From contig JAVCCH010000129.1 of the NCBI GenBank assembly GCA_030765535.1, positions 1 through 47,788 of the forward strand: 47,788 bases of DNA. Direction: 5' to 3'. Made by a program: the position numbers and the translations under genes. The notes beneath the pieces were generated by a model. The model was given only the letters and a program-made list of their open reading frames with translations. It was not told the DNA's origin and did no database searches. Of this stretch, positions 27,000-38,511 are shown in pieces (positions within the stretch are counted from its first letter, which is position 1; every line of letters starts with the position of its first letter). This DNA comes from Candidatus Tenebribacter davisii. Its GTDB lineage: Bacteria; Cloacimonadota; Cloacimonadia; Cloacimonadales; TCS61.

Positions 27000-28330
27000 T
27001 AAACGTAAGACTAGAAGCATATAAGATAATTTTAAAAGTTATTTCAAAAAATATTTTTTCCGATAAATTACTTCATCAAATGACGAAAAAAATACATCAG
27101 GCAGGTGAACGATCTGATCTGCTTTACGTTCTAGTAAAAGGTGTTATTAAGATGCAACTGAATTTGGAATATATAGCATCATTATATACTGATCCTAAAA
27201 AATTTGCAAATACAAACAATAAAATCAAAATATTATTATACATGGGATTGTATCAGCTAATTTATTGTGATTATATTCCCCAGCATGCTGCAGTGAATGA
27301 AACCGTTTCAGTTGCAAAAAAAATATATGGAGAAAAAATTGCTAATTTTATTAATGCAGTTTTAAGAAAATATCTCCGTGTAGAGAAAATCGAATATCCT
27401 ACAGAGACAGTAGATAGAATTTCTACTCAATACTCATTCCCTAAACCATTGATAGAAAAATGGATAGAGTATTGGGGCTGGGAAACAACTGAGGAATTAT
27501 GTAATTATTATAATCAACCGCCAAGTCTACATATTCGCATTAATATATGTGCAACTAATAAACAAAGGTTAATGGAATATTTATTAAGGCGTGAAATAAT
27601 TGTTATAGAAAGTGATATTTCACAAAATATTTTAATTACAGATCAGGCAAGGGATGTTCTAAATGAAGTTTCTTTCTCAGAGGGGTATTTTTCCATTCAG
27701 GATGTCTCTGCAGCAATGGTAGTAGAATTATTGCAACCAGAATTAAATGAGTCAATCCTGGATCTTTTTGCAGCTCCAGGCGGCAAAGCTACTTATATAT
27801 CTGAATTGATGCGTAATACAGGTGAATTGATTGCTGTTGATAAATTTCCAAATAAGATAAAAAAACTTAAGAGAGCAATAGAAAGGTTGCAAATAAACAA
27901 TATGAAACTTCATGCTGAAGATGCTTTTAAATTTGGACCGATAACACCTTCATTTGATAGAGTGATCTTAGATGTACCATGTTCAGGTTGGGGTGTTTTT
28001 CAAAAAAAAGCTGAATTAAGATGGCAATTAAACCAAAATATGAAAGAATTAATTAAACTTCAGAAAAAAGCACTTGATTTTGGAGCTAAATTCTTACGCC
28101 CGGGTGGAATTTTGGTGTACAGTACTTGTACCTTGAATATAGATGAGAATGAAAAGCAGATTGAAAACTTTTTGAATAGAAATCCAAACTTTACTCTTGA
28201 ACCAGCTGATCAATTTATTCCTAAAGAGATCACTGAGGGTGGATATTTAAAAACTTTACCTTTTAAACATAATTCAGATGGTGCTTTTGCTGCCAGATTA
28301 AAGAAAAAAGACATTGGAGAAAAAAAATGA
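26996..28330 (+). CDS. rsmB: 16S rRNA m5C967 methyltransferase RsmB
   Basis: 444 residues: an N-terminal NusB-like RNA-binding domain (residues ~1-140) followed by a Rossmann methyltransferase. The SAM site is ILDLFAAPGGKATYISEL. The two cysteines of the RNA m5C mechanism are C329 (DVPCSGWGVF) and C378 (YSTCTLNIDENE). It methylates cytosine 967 of 16S rRNA by E. coli numbering. It overlaps ruvA upstream and the PASTA gene downstream by four bases each. Confidence 0.95.
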   Translation: MINVRLEAYKIILKVISKNIFSDKLLHQMTKKIHQAGERSDLLYVLVKGVIKMQLNLEYIASLYTDPKKFANTNNKIKILLYMGLYQLIYCDYIPQHAAVNETVSVAKKIYGEKIANFINAVLRKYLRVEKIEYPTETVDRISTQYSFPKPLIEKWIEYWGWETTEELCNYYNQPPSLHIRINICATNKQRLMEYLLRREIIVIESDISQNILITDQARDVLNEVSFSEGYFSIQDVSAAMVVELLQPELNESILDLFAAPGGKATYISELMRNTGELIAVDKFPNKIKKLKRAIERLQINNMKLHAEDAFKFGPITPSFDRVILDVPCSGWGVFQKKAELRWQLNQNMKELIKLQKKALDFGAKFLRPGGILVYSTCTLNIDENEKQIENFLNRNPNFTLEPADQFIPKEITEGGYLKTLPFKHNSDGAFAARLKKKDIGEKK

Positions 28331-28896
28331 TAAAGACAAAATCTATATTAATAGCATTAGGAATTTTAGTAGGATTATTTCTTATCACATTTTTCGGAAC
28401 AGATATAGTCATGAAAATAATTGTGGGGCATAGTAACGAAGTTCAAGTTCCCCTTTTAATAGGATCAGATTATGAAGTGGCACGCAATACATGTAATAAA
28501 ATGAAATTATATGTAGAACAAAGTGATCTTGTTCATGATGAGAATATCGAAAAAGGCAAAATTATATCGCAAAAACCTAATCCCGGTATAATGACTAAAA
28601 AGCATAGAACGGTACATGTAGTTATCAGTAAGGGTCCTGAAATGGTAAGAATACCATATCTTGATAATCTGAGTATTGTAGAAGCAAAATTAAAATTAGA
28701 AAATGCAGGACTTTCTTTAGGTAAAAAAGTGTTTAGGTATTCAAATGAAGTAGATAAAGGAAATATTGTAAATTCACGACCAATGGCTGATGAATTAATA
28801 CCTAAAAAAAGTGATGTTGATGTGGTTATAAGTCTGGGAAAATATACAACATCTTCCGGAGACGATAATAAGTGGAAAAATCTTCTTGGAGAATAA
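28327..28896 (+). CDS. Membrane-anchored protein with two PASTA domains
   Basis: 189 residues: a short cytoplasmic N-terminus, one membrane helix (ILIALGILVGLFLITFFGT, residues ~8-26), then two PASTA repeats, the first around residues 37-100 (VQVPLLIGSDYEVARNTC, ending TVHVVISKGP) and the second about 105-172 (VRIPYLDNLSIVEAKLKL, ending VDVVISLGK). PASTA domains bind muropeptides or beta-lactams in Ser/Thr kinases and PBPs, but no kinase or transpeptidase domain is present. A periplasmic peptidoglycan-sensing or cell-wall role is inferred. It overlaps rsmB by ATGA and is the last gene of the run. Confidence 0.88.
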   Translation: MIKTKSILIALGILVGLFLITFFGTDIVMKIIVGHSNEVQVPLLIGSDYEVARNTCNKMKLYVEQSDLVHDENIEKGKIISQKPNPGIMTKKHRTVHVVISKGPEMVRIPYLDNLSIVEAKLKLENAGLSLGKKVFRYSNEVDKGNIVNSRPMADELIPKKSDVDVVISLGKYTTSSGDDNKWKNLLGE

Positions 28897-29105
28897 ACAA
28901 AAAATGGCAATAAAGTCGCATCAATACAATACTCTCGATGTCATAATAATTCAAATTTATTAAAAAAAAATAAAAATATTTTAACATATTTTCTTGCAAA
29001 ATAATTAATGGATCTGTAACCACCTGTAATATAAGCAGTTATGGAGCATTATTTTATATTTGGTAATTCAACAAATAATTAGCTAACCTTATATAAATAA
29101 AATAG

Positions 29106-29138
29106 TTGACACGTATTTGTATCCTGACGTTATCGTCA
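29106..29138 (+). promoter_or_regulatory. gyrB promoter candidate with an embedded palindrome
   Basis: A perfect TTGACA (29106-29111) is followed at 19 bases by TATCGT (29131-29136). The -10 region lies within a perfect inverted repeat, TGACG (29125-29129), TTAT, CGTCA (29134-29138), which could be an operator. The rest of the ~300-base gap from 28897 to 29193 is AT-rich and holds no gene that I can see; the ribosome-binding site is GGAAGAGG before the ATG. Confidence 0.45.
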
Positions 29139-29175
29139 CAAGAAAAAAGGGAAAAAATTGTAAAATAATTACTAA

Positions 29176-31089
<1,914 letters not shown>

Positions 31090-31097
31090 GAGGATGA

Positions 31098-33746
31098 ATG
31101 ATACACGATAGATCAAGAATAGAATTATTAGAAATAGAAGATGTTTTAAAGAAAGCGTACCTGGAATACTCTATGAGTGTAATTGTTTCCAGAGCATTAC
31201 CTGATGTCAGGGATGGTTTGAAGCCTTCACAGCGAAGAATTCTTTTTGCTATGGATGAACTTAACTTGGCTCCCGGTAAAGGTTTTAGAAAATGTGCAAA
31301 AATTGCCGGTGATACTTCGGGTAACTATCACCCACATGGTGAGCAGGTTATTTATCCTACATTAGTTAGAATGGCTCAGGAGTGGAGTTTGAGGTACATG
31401 CTGGTCAATGGTCAAGGTAACTTCGGTTCACAAGATGGAGATCCCCCAGCTGCTATGCGTTATACAGAAGCTAGACTTCAAAAAGCAGCGGTTGATCTTA
31501 TGGAAGATCTTGATAAAGATACAGTTGATTTTAAATCAAACTACGATGAGACAAGAAAAGAGCCAGTTGTTTTTCCTTCTAAATTCCCTAATCTACTCGT
31601 AAATGGATCTTCCGGGATTGCTGTTGGAATGGCAACAAACATGGCTCCACACAATATTTCAGAAGTCTGTGATGGTATTACAGCTTATGTTGAGAAACCT
31701 GAGATGGAACCTGCAGAGTTTGTTAATTATATAAAAGGTCCTGATTTTCCAACAGGTGGCTATATTATAGGAACTCAAGGTATTAAAGATTACTACGAAA
31801 CAGGTCATGGTCGGGTTATTGTGCGCGGTAAAGCAGCTATAGAAACAAAAAATAATGGCTCTGAAATGATTGTAATAACTGAAATTCCTTATATGCTAAA
31901 CAAGAGTTTACTTATACAAAAAATAGTTAGTCTTGTTAAAGAAAAGCGAATTGAAGGAATTAGTGATATTCGAGATGAATCAGGACGCCAGGGGATGCGA
32001 CTTGTAATTGTTGTAAAGAGGAATTACGAAGCAAGTTCTGTTTTGAATAAATTATACAAGTATTCGCAACTGCAAGGAAGTTTTAGTGTTAATAACCGAG
32101 CTCTTGTTAAGGGTATTCCGAAAGTTGTTAACATGAAAGAAATGATTTCTAATTTTGTTGATTTTCGTCATGAAGTTATTGTCAGAAGAACAAAATTCAA
32201 ATTAAAAAATGCAGAAGAACGTCTTCACATATTAGAGGGTTATAGAATTGCATTGGATAATATTGATGAGATCATAACAACTATAAAAGCATCAAAAAAT
32301 GCTGCTGAAGCAAGTATAAAACTACAGGAAAAATTCAAACTTTCAGAAATCCAGGCTAAAGCAATTTTAGAAATGAGACTTCAAAAACTTACTGGACTAG
32401 AAAGAGACAAAATTGAAAATGAATATCTCGAAATTATAAAAACAGTAAAAAAACTAAAGAGTATTCTTGAGAAAAAATCACTTAGAATGGATATGATTAA
32501 GAAGGAAGTTGGTGAGATCAAAACAAAATATGCAGATCTTAGAAGAACAACCATTTTAGAGGGTACTGCAGATATTGAAACAGAAGATATGATTGCTGAT
32601 GAAGAGATGGTCATTACTATTTCTCGTCAGGGATATATTAAACGTCTGCCAATAAGAACTTATAGAAATCAGGGAAGAGGTGGAAAAGGATTATCCGGCT
32701 CTAACCTAAAAGACGAAGATTTTATTGAGAACATCTTTGTTGCTTCAACTCATGCTTATATATTATTTTTCACAGATCATGGAATTTGTCATTGGCTCAA
32801 GGTTCATAAAATTCCAAGTTTGGGAAGACTTGCCAGAGGAAAAGCTATTGTAAATCTTCTTCAACTTGAAAAGGATGAAAAAATTGAAGCTTTTGTAACT
32901 GTAAGAGATTTTAATGATCCATATTATGTTACTATGGTTACTAAGAATGGTACAATAAAAAAATCTGAATTGAAATCGTTCTCAAGACCAAGAGTTAATG
33001 GTATAATTGCAATAAAATTATTGGATGATGATAGACTGATTGAAGCAAAAATAACTGAAGGCGACAATGATATTATCTTAGCAACCAGAAATGGATATGC
33101 AAATAGATTTAATGAAACGGATGCCAGATCAATGGGAAGAAATTCTCAAGGTGTGCGTGGTATTAGACTTAGAGATGATGACCAAGTAGTTGCCATGGTA
33201 GTTGTCAGACGTGAAGGTACACTTCTTTCTATAAGTGAGAATGGATATGGAAAACGAACAGAGATCAGTGGATACAAAGTTACAAAACGGGGTTCTAAAG
33301 GTGTAATTACTCTTAAAACTACTGAACGTAATGGAAAATTGATCTCGCTATTGGATGTAGTTGATAACGATGACCTTATGATAGTTACCAAAGACGGTAT
33401 GATAATTCGCCAACCTGTAAATAAAATATCTATAATTGGAAGGAATACTCAAGGTGTTAGACTGATTGCTCTTAACAATAAAGATAAAGTTTATGATATT
33501 ACCCGAATTATTGCCGAGGAGGAACAGGAAGAGGTTGATGGATTGGATGAATTATCAGATCAAGTACCTGAAGATAATATTCAAGAAGATCCAGATTCCC
33601 ATGTTGTTATTGATGAACCTGTTATTGAAGAAACTGAAGAAAAAACTGAAGAAGAAACTGTTGAGGTTGAAGAGAATGAAGTTACCAAAACACCTGATGC
33701 TGAAGCAGATAAAGAAATAGAATTAGATTTTGGACTTGACAACTAA
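31098..33746 (+). CDS. gyrA: DNA gyrase subunit A
   Basis: 882 residues. The DNA-cleaving tyrosine is Y122 (AAMRYTEARL), at the same number as in E. coli. The C-terminal beta-pinwheel carries the GyrA-box variant QGRGGKG near residue 524, needed for DNA wrapping. The quinolone region reads HPHGEQVIYPTLVR, placing Gln at 83 and Pro at 87 where E. coli has Ser and Asp. The last ~75 residues are a highly acidic tail (many Glu/Asp, no fold). The gene follows gyrB directly; a palindromic stem follows its stop. Confidence 0.96.
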   Translation: MIHDRSRIELLEIEDVLKKAYLEYSMSVIVSRALPDVRDGLKPSQRRILFAMDELNLAPGKGFRKCAKIAGDTSGNYHPHGEQVIYPTLVRMAQEWSLRYMLVNGQGNFGSQDGDPPAAMRYTEARLQKAAVDLMEDLDKDTVDFKSNYDETRKEPVVFPSKFPNLLVNGSSGIAVGMATNMAPHNISEVCDGITAYVEKPEMEPAEFVNYIKGPDFPTGGYIIGTQGIKDYYETGHGRVIVRGKAAIETKNNGSEMIVITEIPYMLNKSLLIQKIVSLVKEKRIEGISDIRDESGRQGMRLVIVVKRNYEASSVLNKLYKYSQLQGSFSVNNRALVKGIPKVVNMKEMISNFVDFRHEVIVRRTKFKLKNAEERLHILEGYRIALDNIDEIITTIKASKNAAEASIKLQEKFKLSEIQAKAILEMRLQKLTGLERDKIENEYLEIIKTVKKLKSILEKKSLRMDMIKKEVGEIKTKYADLRRTTILEGTADIETEDMIADEEMVITISRQGYIKRLPIRTYRNQGRGGKGLSGSNLKDEDFIENIFVASTHAYILFFTDHGICHWLKVHKIPSLGRLARGKAIVNLLQLEKDEKIEAFVTVRDFNDPYYVTMVTKNGTIKKSELKSFSRPRVNGIIAIKLLDDDRLIEAKITEGDNDIILATRNGYANRFNETDARSMGRNSQGVRGIRLRDDDQVVAMVVVRREGTLLSISENGYGKRTEISGYKVTKRGSKGVITLKTTERNGKLISLLDVVDNDDLMIVTKDGMIIRQPVNKISIIGRNTQGVRLIALNNKDKVYDITRIIAEEEQEEVDGLDELSDQVPEDNIQEDPDSHVVIDEPVIEETEEKTEEETVEVEENEVTKTPDAEADKEIELDFGLDN

Positions 33747-33775
33747 TTCAGAAAAGTAAACCTAAATATCATAAA

Positions 33776-33803
33776 GCAGGGACGATTTTAAAATCGTCTC
33801 TGC
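33776..33803 (+). other. 14-bp near-perfect palindrome between gyrA and the lipoprotein gene
   Basis: GCAGGGACGATTTT (33776-33789) is followed directly by AAAATCGTCTCTGC (33790-33803); the single non-Watson-Crick pair would be a G-U wobble in RNA. TATTTT follows. It could act as a terminator of gyrBA, an RNA-stability stem or a REP-like element. Confidence 0.5.
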
Positions 33804-33821
33804 TATTTTAAGGAGTAAATT

Positions 33822-34433
33822 ATGAAGCGATTAATTTTTCCCCTTCTATTACTTGTCTTAATATTTACCGGTTGCACGATCAGATACGTTCCAGTTCAAT
33901 CAGATGGAGTAACCATCACTGATAATTTTGGAGTAAAAAAAGCTAAAGATTTTACATTTGCAGCTGCCAATGAATACTGGAATAAAGAACCCCAAAAATT
34001 AACAAATTATTTTACTACTTTCTATATCTCAATTCAAAATAGAGAACGAAAAGAGATGGAAGTTACTATGAGCGATTTTGGTTTAATTGATCAAAACGGT
34101 AATCAATTTGATGTAATCACTCAGGACTATATTGAGAATTTGCTTGCTCCAAGACAGATCGATTACCTGTTACTAAACGAGAATAAAGAAGAACCAATTA
34201 ATACTGAAGATTTTTTTAATGAGCAAAAACTAATTATGGAAAAATGGCGAACTGCTAGAAACAATCTGTTAACATATTCTTTTCATTTTGGGAAAATTAT
34301 GCCGGGAGCAAAAAAATCGGGTTTCCTTTTCTTTCCTAAACTGGAATCTGAAAATGCTGAATGTATACTTAAATTCAACGATATGAGTATAAATTTTATC
34401 AGACTTGACGAGAAAAAGAAACTAGATAAATAA
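33822..34433 (+). CDS. Lipoprotein of unknown function
   Basis: 203 residues with a type II signal peptide (MKRLIFPLLLLVLIFTGC) ending in the lipobox FTGC, so C18 should be lipidated and the protein anchored in the envelope. The remainder (FYISIQNRERKEMEVTMSDFGLID, and KIMPGAKKSGFLFFPKL) looks like a single beta-sandwich similar to the DUF4352/FxLYD-like folds that describe extra-cytoplasmic ligand or assembly modules, but I do not recognise a named family. AAGGAG precedes the ATG. A terminator follows. It may be co-transcribed with gyrA if the intervening palindrome does not stop polymerase. Confidence 0.8.
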   Translation: MKRLIFPLLLLVLIFTGCTIRYVPVQSDGVTITDNFGVKKAKDFTFAAANEYWNKEPQKLTNYFTTFYISIQNRERKEMEVTMSDFGLIDQNGNQFDVITQDYIENLLAPRQIDYLLLNENKEEPINTEDFFNEQKLIMEKWRTARNNLLTYSFHFGKIMPGAKKSGFLFFPKLESENAECILKFNDMSINFIRLDEKKKLDK

Positions 34434-34456
34434 TAAAATCAATTAATTCTACATTT

Positions 34457-34493
34457 AAACCTTCTTGGTACTTGCTACCTTGAAGGTTTTTTT
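34457..34493 (+). terminator. Rho-independent terminator after the lipoprotein gene
   Basis: AAACCTTC (34457-34464) pairs with GAAGGTTT (34482-34489); GGTA/TACC adds an inner stem beyond a TT/TT mismatch. T's follow, extending the tract to 34493. Confidence 0.85.
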
Positions 34494-34569
34494 GTTTTCC
34501 TAAGCATTGACAAATTATCAGAAAATTAAATTCTCGCTTAAAATTTATTATAAATAAAAGGAAATGAAG

Positions 34570-36360
34570 ATGTTAGATTTTATTAAGGATAAAAAGAGAA
34601 CTCATTATGCAGAAAAAATAAGTAATAAAAATGTTGGTGAAAATGTAACTATAATGGGTTGGGTTCATCGTCGAAGAGATCTTGGCGGCTTGATCTTTGT
34701 TGATCTGCGTGATGTATCAGGCAAGATCCAGATCGTTTTTCATCCTGAAAATGAAAAAGTTCATACTAAAGCAGGTAAACTTAGAAATGAGTATGTAATA
34801 GCTGTAACGGGTAAAGTAGTTTTACGGGAACAGGGCAATGTTAATAAGAAAATGACAACCGGTGAGCTAGAAGTAGAAGCACAAGAACTACTTCTTCTCA
34901 ATAATTCTGAACCTCTTCCTGTTCAAATAAATGAGAATGTCCTGGCTGATGAAGACTTACGTCTTAAATACAGGTATCTTGATCTGCGTCGTGATAAGCT
35001 GAAGGACATCATCTTGATCCGACATAAGATAGTTTATGCGATCAGGGAATTTCTGGTTAAGCAAAATTTCTTTGAAATTGAAACACCAATGTTGATGAAG
35101 AGTACACCGGAAGGAGCTAGAGATTTCTTAGTACCCAGTAGAGTACATAATGGGAAGTTCTTTGCACTTCCTCAATCACCACAAATTTATAAGCAGCTTC
35201 TGATGATTGGTGGTTTTGATAGATATTTCCAAATAGCTCGTTGTTTTCGTGATGAAGACCTAAGGGCAGACAGACAACCGGAATTTACTCAACTTGATCT
35301 TGAAATGAGTTATGTAACCCAAGAAGATATTTTCAAGATTATGGAAGAACTTTTCAAATACATATTTAAAAAAGTTATCGATACTGATCTTCAAATTCCC
35401 TTTCCACATTTAACATATAAACAAGCAATGGATCGATATGGATCTGATAAACCGGACACTCGTTTTAATATGGAATTATGCGATCTCTCAGATATATTAG
35501 CTGATTCAGAGTTTAAGGTGTTCAGTGGAGCACTCCAAAACGGTGGAAGTGTACGTTGTATTGTTGCTTCGGGATGTTCTGGTTATTCCAGGAAACAGAT
35601 AGATCAACTAACTGGGAAAGCAAAGCATGTAGGAGGTAAAGGGCTTGCGTTTGTCAAGTATCTAGATGGTGAATTTCAAACTGGGATTACTAAATTTCTA
35701 TCTGATGAAGAGAAAAAAAATATTATTAAAAAAACGGGAGCTCAAGATGGTGATTTGATCCTTTTTGCTGCTGATAAGAATAAGATCATTTTTAAAGTAC
35801 TATCTGAAATTAGAAATTATCTGGGAAAGGAACTTAAGCTTTATGATCCAAAACAGTTCAATTTTCTCTGGATAACCGATTTCCCTCTATTTGAATATGA
35901 TGATGAAAATCAGTGCTGGGAAACCGCTCATCACATGTTTACATTACCCAAAGAAGAACATTTAAAGTATTTTGAAACTGAAGAATATGATAAAATTGAG
36001 GGGCAATTGTATGACATGGTTTGTAATGGTATGGAACTTTCTTCAGGAAGTATTCGTTGTCATAGACTTGATATTCAAAAGAAAATATTTGATGTCCTGG
36101 GTTTCTCTGAGGAAGAGTTAAATGATAAATTCGGTTTCTTCCTGAATGCCTTAAAATATGGAACCCCTCCTCATGGCGGGATCGCACCGGGTATTGATAG
36201 AATAGTTATGATATTAACAAGAGCTCAATCAATTCGTGATGTTATAGCTTTTCCAAAAACACTTCAGGCTACCGATCTGATGAGCGCTTCTCCTGCCTTT
36301 GTTTCACAGAAACAATTGGATGAATTGGCATTGAAAATTGTGCCAAAAGATAAGGATTAG
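34570..36360 (+). CDS. aspS: Aspartyl-tRNA synthetase
   Basis: 596 residues, bacterial-type class II synthetase. An N-terminal OB anticodon-binding domain ([19 protein letters not shown]) precedes the catalytic core, with motif 2 [20 protein letters not shown] and motif 3 [14 protein letters not shown], and a GAD insertion domain between. It charges tRNA-Asp. An ATG six bases upstream (34564) is in frame, but the AGGA site at 34559-34562 is only one base from it and seven from 34570, so I chose the latter. Whether the enzyme also charges tRNA-Asn cannot be judged here. TTGACA at 34507-34512 may be a -35 box, without a clear -10. Confidence 0.95.
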   Translation: MLDFIKDKKRTHYAEKISNKNVGENVTIMGWVHRRRDLGGLIFVDLRDVSGKIQIVFHPENEKVHTKAGKLRNEYVIAVTGKVVLREQGNVNKKMTTGELEVEAQELLLLNNSEPLPVQINENVLADEDLRLKYRYLDLRRDKLKDIILIRHKIVYAIREFLVKQNFFEIETPMLMKSTPEGARDFLVPSRVHNGKFFALPQSPQIYKQLLMIGGFDRYFQIARCFRDEDLRADRQPEFTQLDLEMSYVTQEDIFKIMEELFKYIFKKVIDTDLQIPFPHLTYKQAMDRYGSDKPDTRFNMELCDLSDILADSEFKVFSGALQNGGSVRCIVASGCSGYSRKQIDQLTGKAKHVGGKGLAFVKYLDGEFQTGITKFLSDEEKKNIIKKTGAQDGDLILFAADKNKIIFKVLSEIRNYLGKELKLYDPKQFNFLWITDFPLFEYDDENQCWETAHHMFTLPKEEHLKYFETEEYDKIEGQLYDMVCNGMELSSGSIRCHRLDIQKKIFDVLGFSEEELNDKFGFFLNALKYGTPPHGGIAPGIDRIVMILTRAQSIRDVIAFPKTLQATDLMSASPAFVSQKQLDELALKIVPKDKD

Positions 36361-36397
36361 ATAGTAAATATCTTATCGCTGAAAATAACAAAAATAT

Positions 36398-36463
36398 TGT
36401 TACCCTGAGCCTGACAAAGGGTTGGACTAGAATTATCATACTTTATTGAAATCAGTATGATAA
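36398..36463. repeat. REP-like fragment and a perfect 10-bp hairpin upstream of mtaB
   Basis: TTACCCTGAGCCTGACAAAG (36400-36419) resembles a diverged member of the dispersed CCTGAGC...GAAGGG repeat type. Just after it, TTATCATACT (36433-36442) pairs perfectly with AGTATGATAA (36454-36463) around an 11-base loop. No T tract follows, so it is not a standard terminator of aspS. Confidence 0.45.
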
Positions 36464-36487
36464 TACAAAATAGGTAAATAATTATAT

Positions 36488-37789
36488 ATGAAAAAAGTTG
36501 CTTCAATCACTTTTGGTTGTAAGATAAATCAATATGAGACCTCTTGCATTGTAGATGAATTTAACCAGGCAGGTTATGAAGATACTGATTTTAACAATCC
36601 TGCTGATGTCTATATAATAAATACTTGTACTGTTACTAATAGAACGGATTATAAAAGTAGAAATGCAATTCGGAAAGCGCTGGCGCAAAAGCAAATAAAT
36701 CCTTCGGTAAAGGTTGTAGTTACTGGTTGTTATTCACAAAGAAAAAAAGAAGAGATCATTGCATTGGGAGATGTTGATCTGATAGCTGATAATAACAGTA
36801 AAAGTAAGATCTTTTCCAAGCTCAATTCAGGGGATCTAATCTTTAAAGATATAAATGAACAACACAATTTTGACGAGATTTCAACAACCAGAATGATCGA
36901 TAAGACCAGAGCATTTATAAAAATACAGGATGGATGTGATTATTACTGTGCTTACTGTGCAATTCCGTATGCCAGGGGACATAGTAGAAGCAGCAAGAGA
37001 GAAAATGTTTTAAAACAAATTAAAAAATTAATTGATAATGGTTATAAAGAATTTGTCCTTGGCGGGATAAATCTTGGATTATATGGTGTAGAAGCAGGTT
37101 ATTCATTAGCAGAGTTGTTATATGAAATCGAGAAGATCGAAGGTGTAAAACTAATTAGGTTGAGTTCTATTGAACCACAGCTTTTTACTGATGAATTATT
37201 AGAATATTTAAAACAAAGTAAAAAAATATGTCATCATTTTCATATACCTCTGCAAGCGGGATGTGATGAGCTATTAACTAAAATGGGTAGGCGGTATACG
37301 ACTGCACAGTTTGAAAACACAATTAACAAACTGAGAACTATATTCCCTGATGTAGCTATTGGGATCGATGTAATAAGCGGTCTTCCCGGAGAGACCGATG
37401 AACTTTTCCAAAAAACACATCTATTTCTTACTAACCTTGATTTTACTTATCTACATGTATTTTCATATTCTAAAAGACCTGGAACCCGTGCTGAAAAAAT
37501 GAAAGATCATGTAAATGGTAAGATCATAAAACAGAGAAGTAATAAACTGATTGCCATCTCTGAAACTAAGCTGGGAAAATATATAGATTATATAATTAAA
37601 AATAAAATTGAACTTCAAGGTGTTATTGAACACAGAAAAAACGGGTATTGGACAGCGCTTTCTGATCATTATGTACGAGTTTATATAAACAGTAATGAGA
37701 ACCTTGAGAAAAAATATTTACATCTAACACCCGTTAGTAAAAATGATTATGGAATTGAAGCTAATATTATAGTGCGGGATATTAAATGA
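36488..37789 (+). CDS. mtaB: tRNA t6A37 C2-methylthiotransferase MtaB
   Basis: 433 residues of the MiaB/RimO radical-SAM methylthiotransferase family. The N-terminal domain has the MtaB signature SITFGCKINQYET (C11), NTCTVTNR and VVTGCYSQ, ligands for the auxiliary 4Fe-4S cluster. The radical-SAM motif is C150-C154-C157 in DGCDYYCAYCAIP. A short TRAM-like C-terminus follows. MtaB turns t6A37 into ms2t6A37 in tRNAs reading ANN codons. It overlaps the next gene by ATGA. There is no strong Shine-Dalgarno before its ATG. Confidence 0.93.
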   Translation: MKKVASITFGCKINQYETSCIVDEFNQAGYEDTDFNNPADVYIINTCTVTNRTDYKSRNAIRKALAQKQINPSVKVVVTGCYSQRKKEEIIALGDVDLIADNNSKSKIFSKLNSGDLIFKDINEQHNFDEISTTRMIDKTRAFIKIQDGCDYYCAYCAIPYARGHSRSSKRENVLKQIKKLIDNGYKEFVLGGINLGLYGVEAGYSLAELLYEIEKIEGVKLIRLSSIEPQLFTDELLEYLKQSKKICHHFHIPLQAGCDELLTKMGRRYTTAQFENTINKLRTIFPDVAIGIDVISGLPGETDELFQKTHLFLTNLDFTYLHVFSYSKRPGTRAEKMKDHVNGKIIKQRSNKLIAISETKLGKYIDYIIKNKIELQGVIEHRKNGYWTALSDHYVRVYINSNENLEKKYLHLTPVSKNDYGIEANIIVRDIK

Positions 37790-38502
37790 TAAAGATCAAG
37801 AATCTTTCAGTAAATTTTGGCGAGCAGGAGATACTGCAAAATATAGACCTTACAATTAAGGAAGATCAAATAACTGTAATTGTTGGGCAAAGTGGAACAG
37901 GAAAAAGTGTTTTAATGAAGTGTATTGAAGGTCTCATTGAACCATCAGCCGGATCGATAATTATAGATGAAAAAGATCTTTTTACATTAAATAAACTACA
38001 GAAAAATGAGGTTAGGAAGAAGATGGCAATGCTGTTCCAAGGTTCAGCATTACTGGATTCTCTAAATGTTTATCAGAATGTTGCTCTCCCAATTATTGAA
38101 CACAGGGATATCCCTGAAAAAGATGTACTGAAGGAAGTAATTGAGAAACTTGAACTAGTTGGATTGAAAGATGTTTTAACAAAAATGCCTTCAGAACTAA
38201 GTGGTGGTATGAAAAAGAGAGTTGCACTTGCCAGAGCAATTATCATGAAACCTAAATATATTATTTATGATGAACCAACTACAGGTCTTGATCCGATAAT
38301 AGCGGAAGAAATTTCCAATTTGATATTGAAACTGCAAAAGCAATATAAAGTAGCTTCTATAATTATAACTCATGATATGAATTGCATCAGAAAACTGAAA
38401 GGACACATAGCAATGATACATGATAAAAAAATAATTTTTGACGGAACTTTTAATGATTTCAATAATGATACAAGAAAAATAATAAGAGAATTTGTGAAAT
38501 AA
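37786..38502 (+). CDS. mlaF: MlaF-like ABC transporter ATPase
   Basis: 238 residues with the complete ABC ATPase set: Walker A GQSGTGKS (34-41), Q-loop MLFQGSALLDSLNV, signature LSGGMKKRVALARAI, Walker B IIYDEPTTGLDP and switch ITHD. The FQGSALLDSLNVYQNVALP segment and the following MCE gene identify it as the phospholipid-transport (MlaF/Ttg2A) type. It would power lipid exchange between inner and outer membranes. The usual MlaE permease gene is missing: the upstream neighbour, overlapping by four bases, is mtaB. The partner permease is presumably elsewhere in the genome. Confidence 0.88.
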   Translation: MIKIKNLSVNFGEQEILQNIDLTIKEDQITVIVGQSGTGKSVLMKCIEGLIEPSAGSIIIDEKDLFTLNKLQKNEVRKKMAMLFQGSALLDSLNVYQNVALPIIEHRDIPEKDVLKEVIEKLELVGLKDVLTKMPSELSGGMKKRVALARAIIMKPKYIIYDEPTTGLDPIIAEEISNLILKLQKQYKVASIIITHDMNCIRKLKGHIAMIHDKKIIFDGTFNDFNNDTRKIIREFVK

Positions 38503-38511
38503 GGAAAAGTT

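Noticed and set aside
33466-33720. Lysine/leucine-rich frame overlapping the end of gyrA
   Set aside because: It is the +1 shadow of the GAA/GAT-rich acidic tail of GyrA and has no independent start signal.
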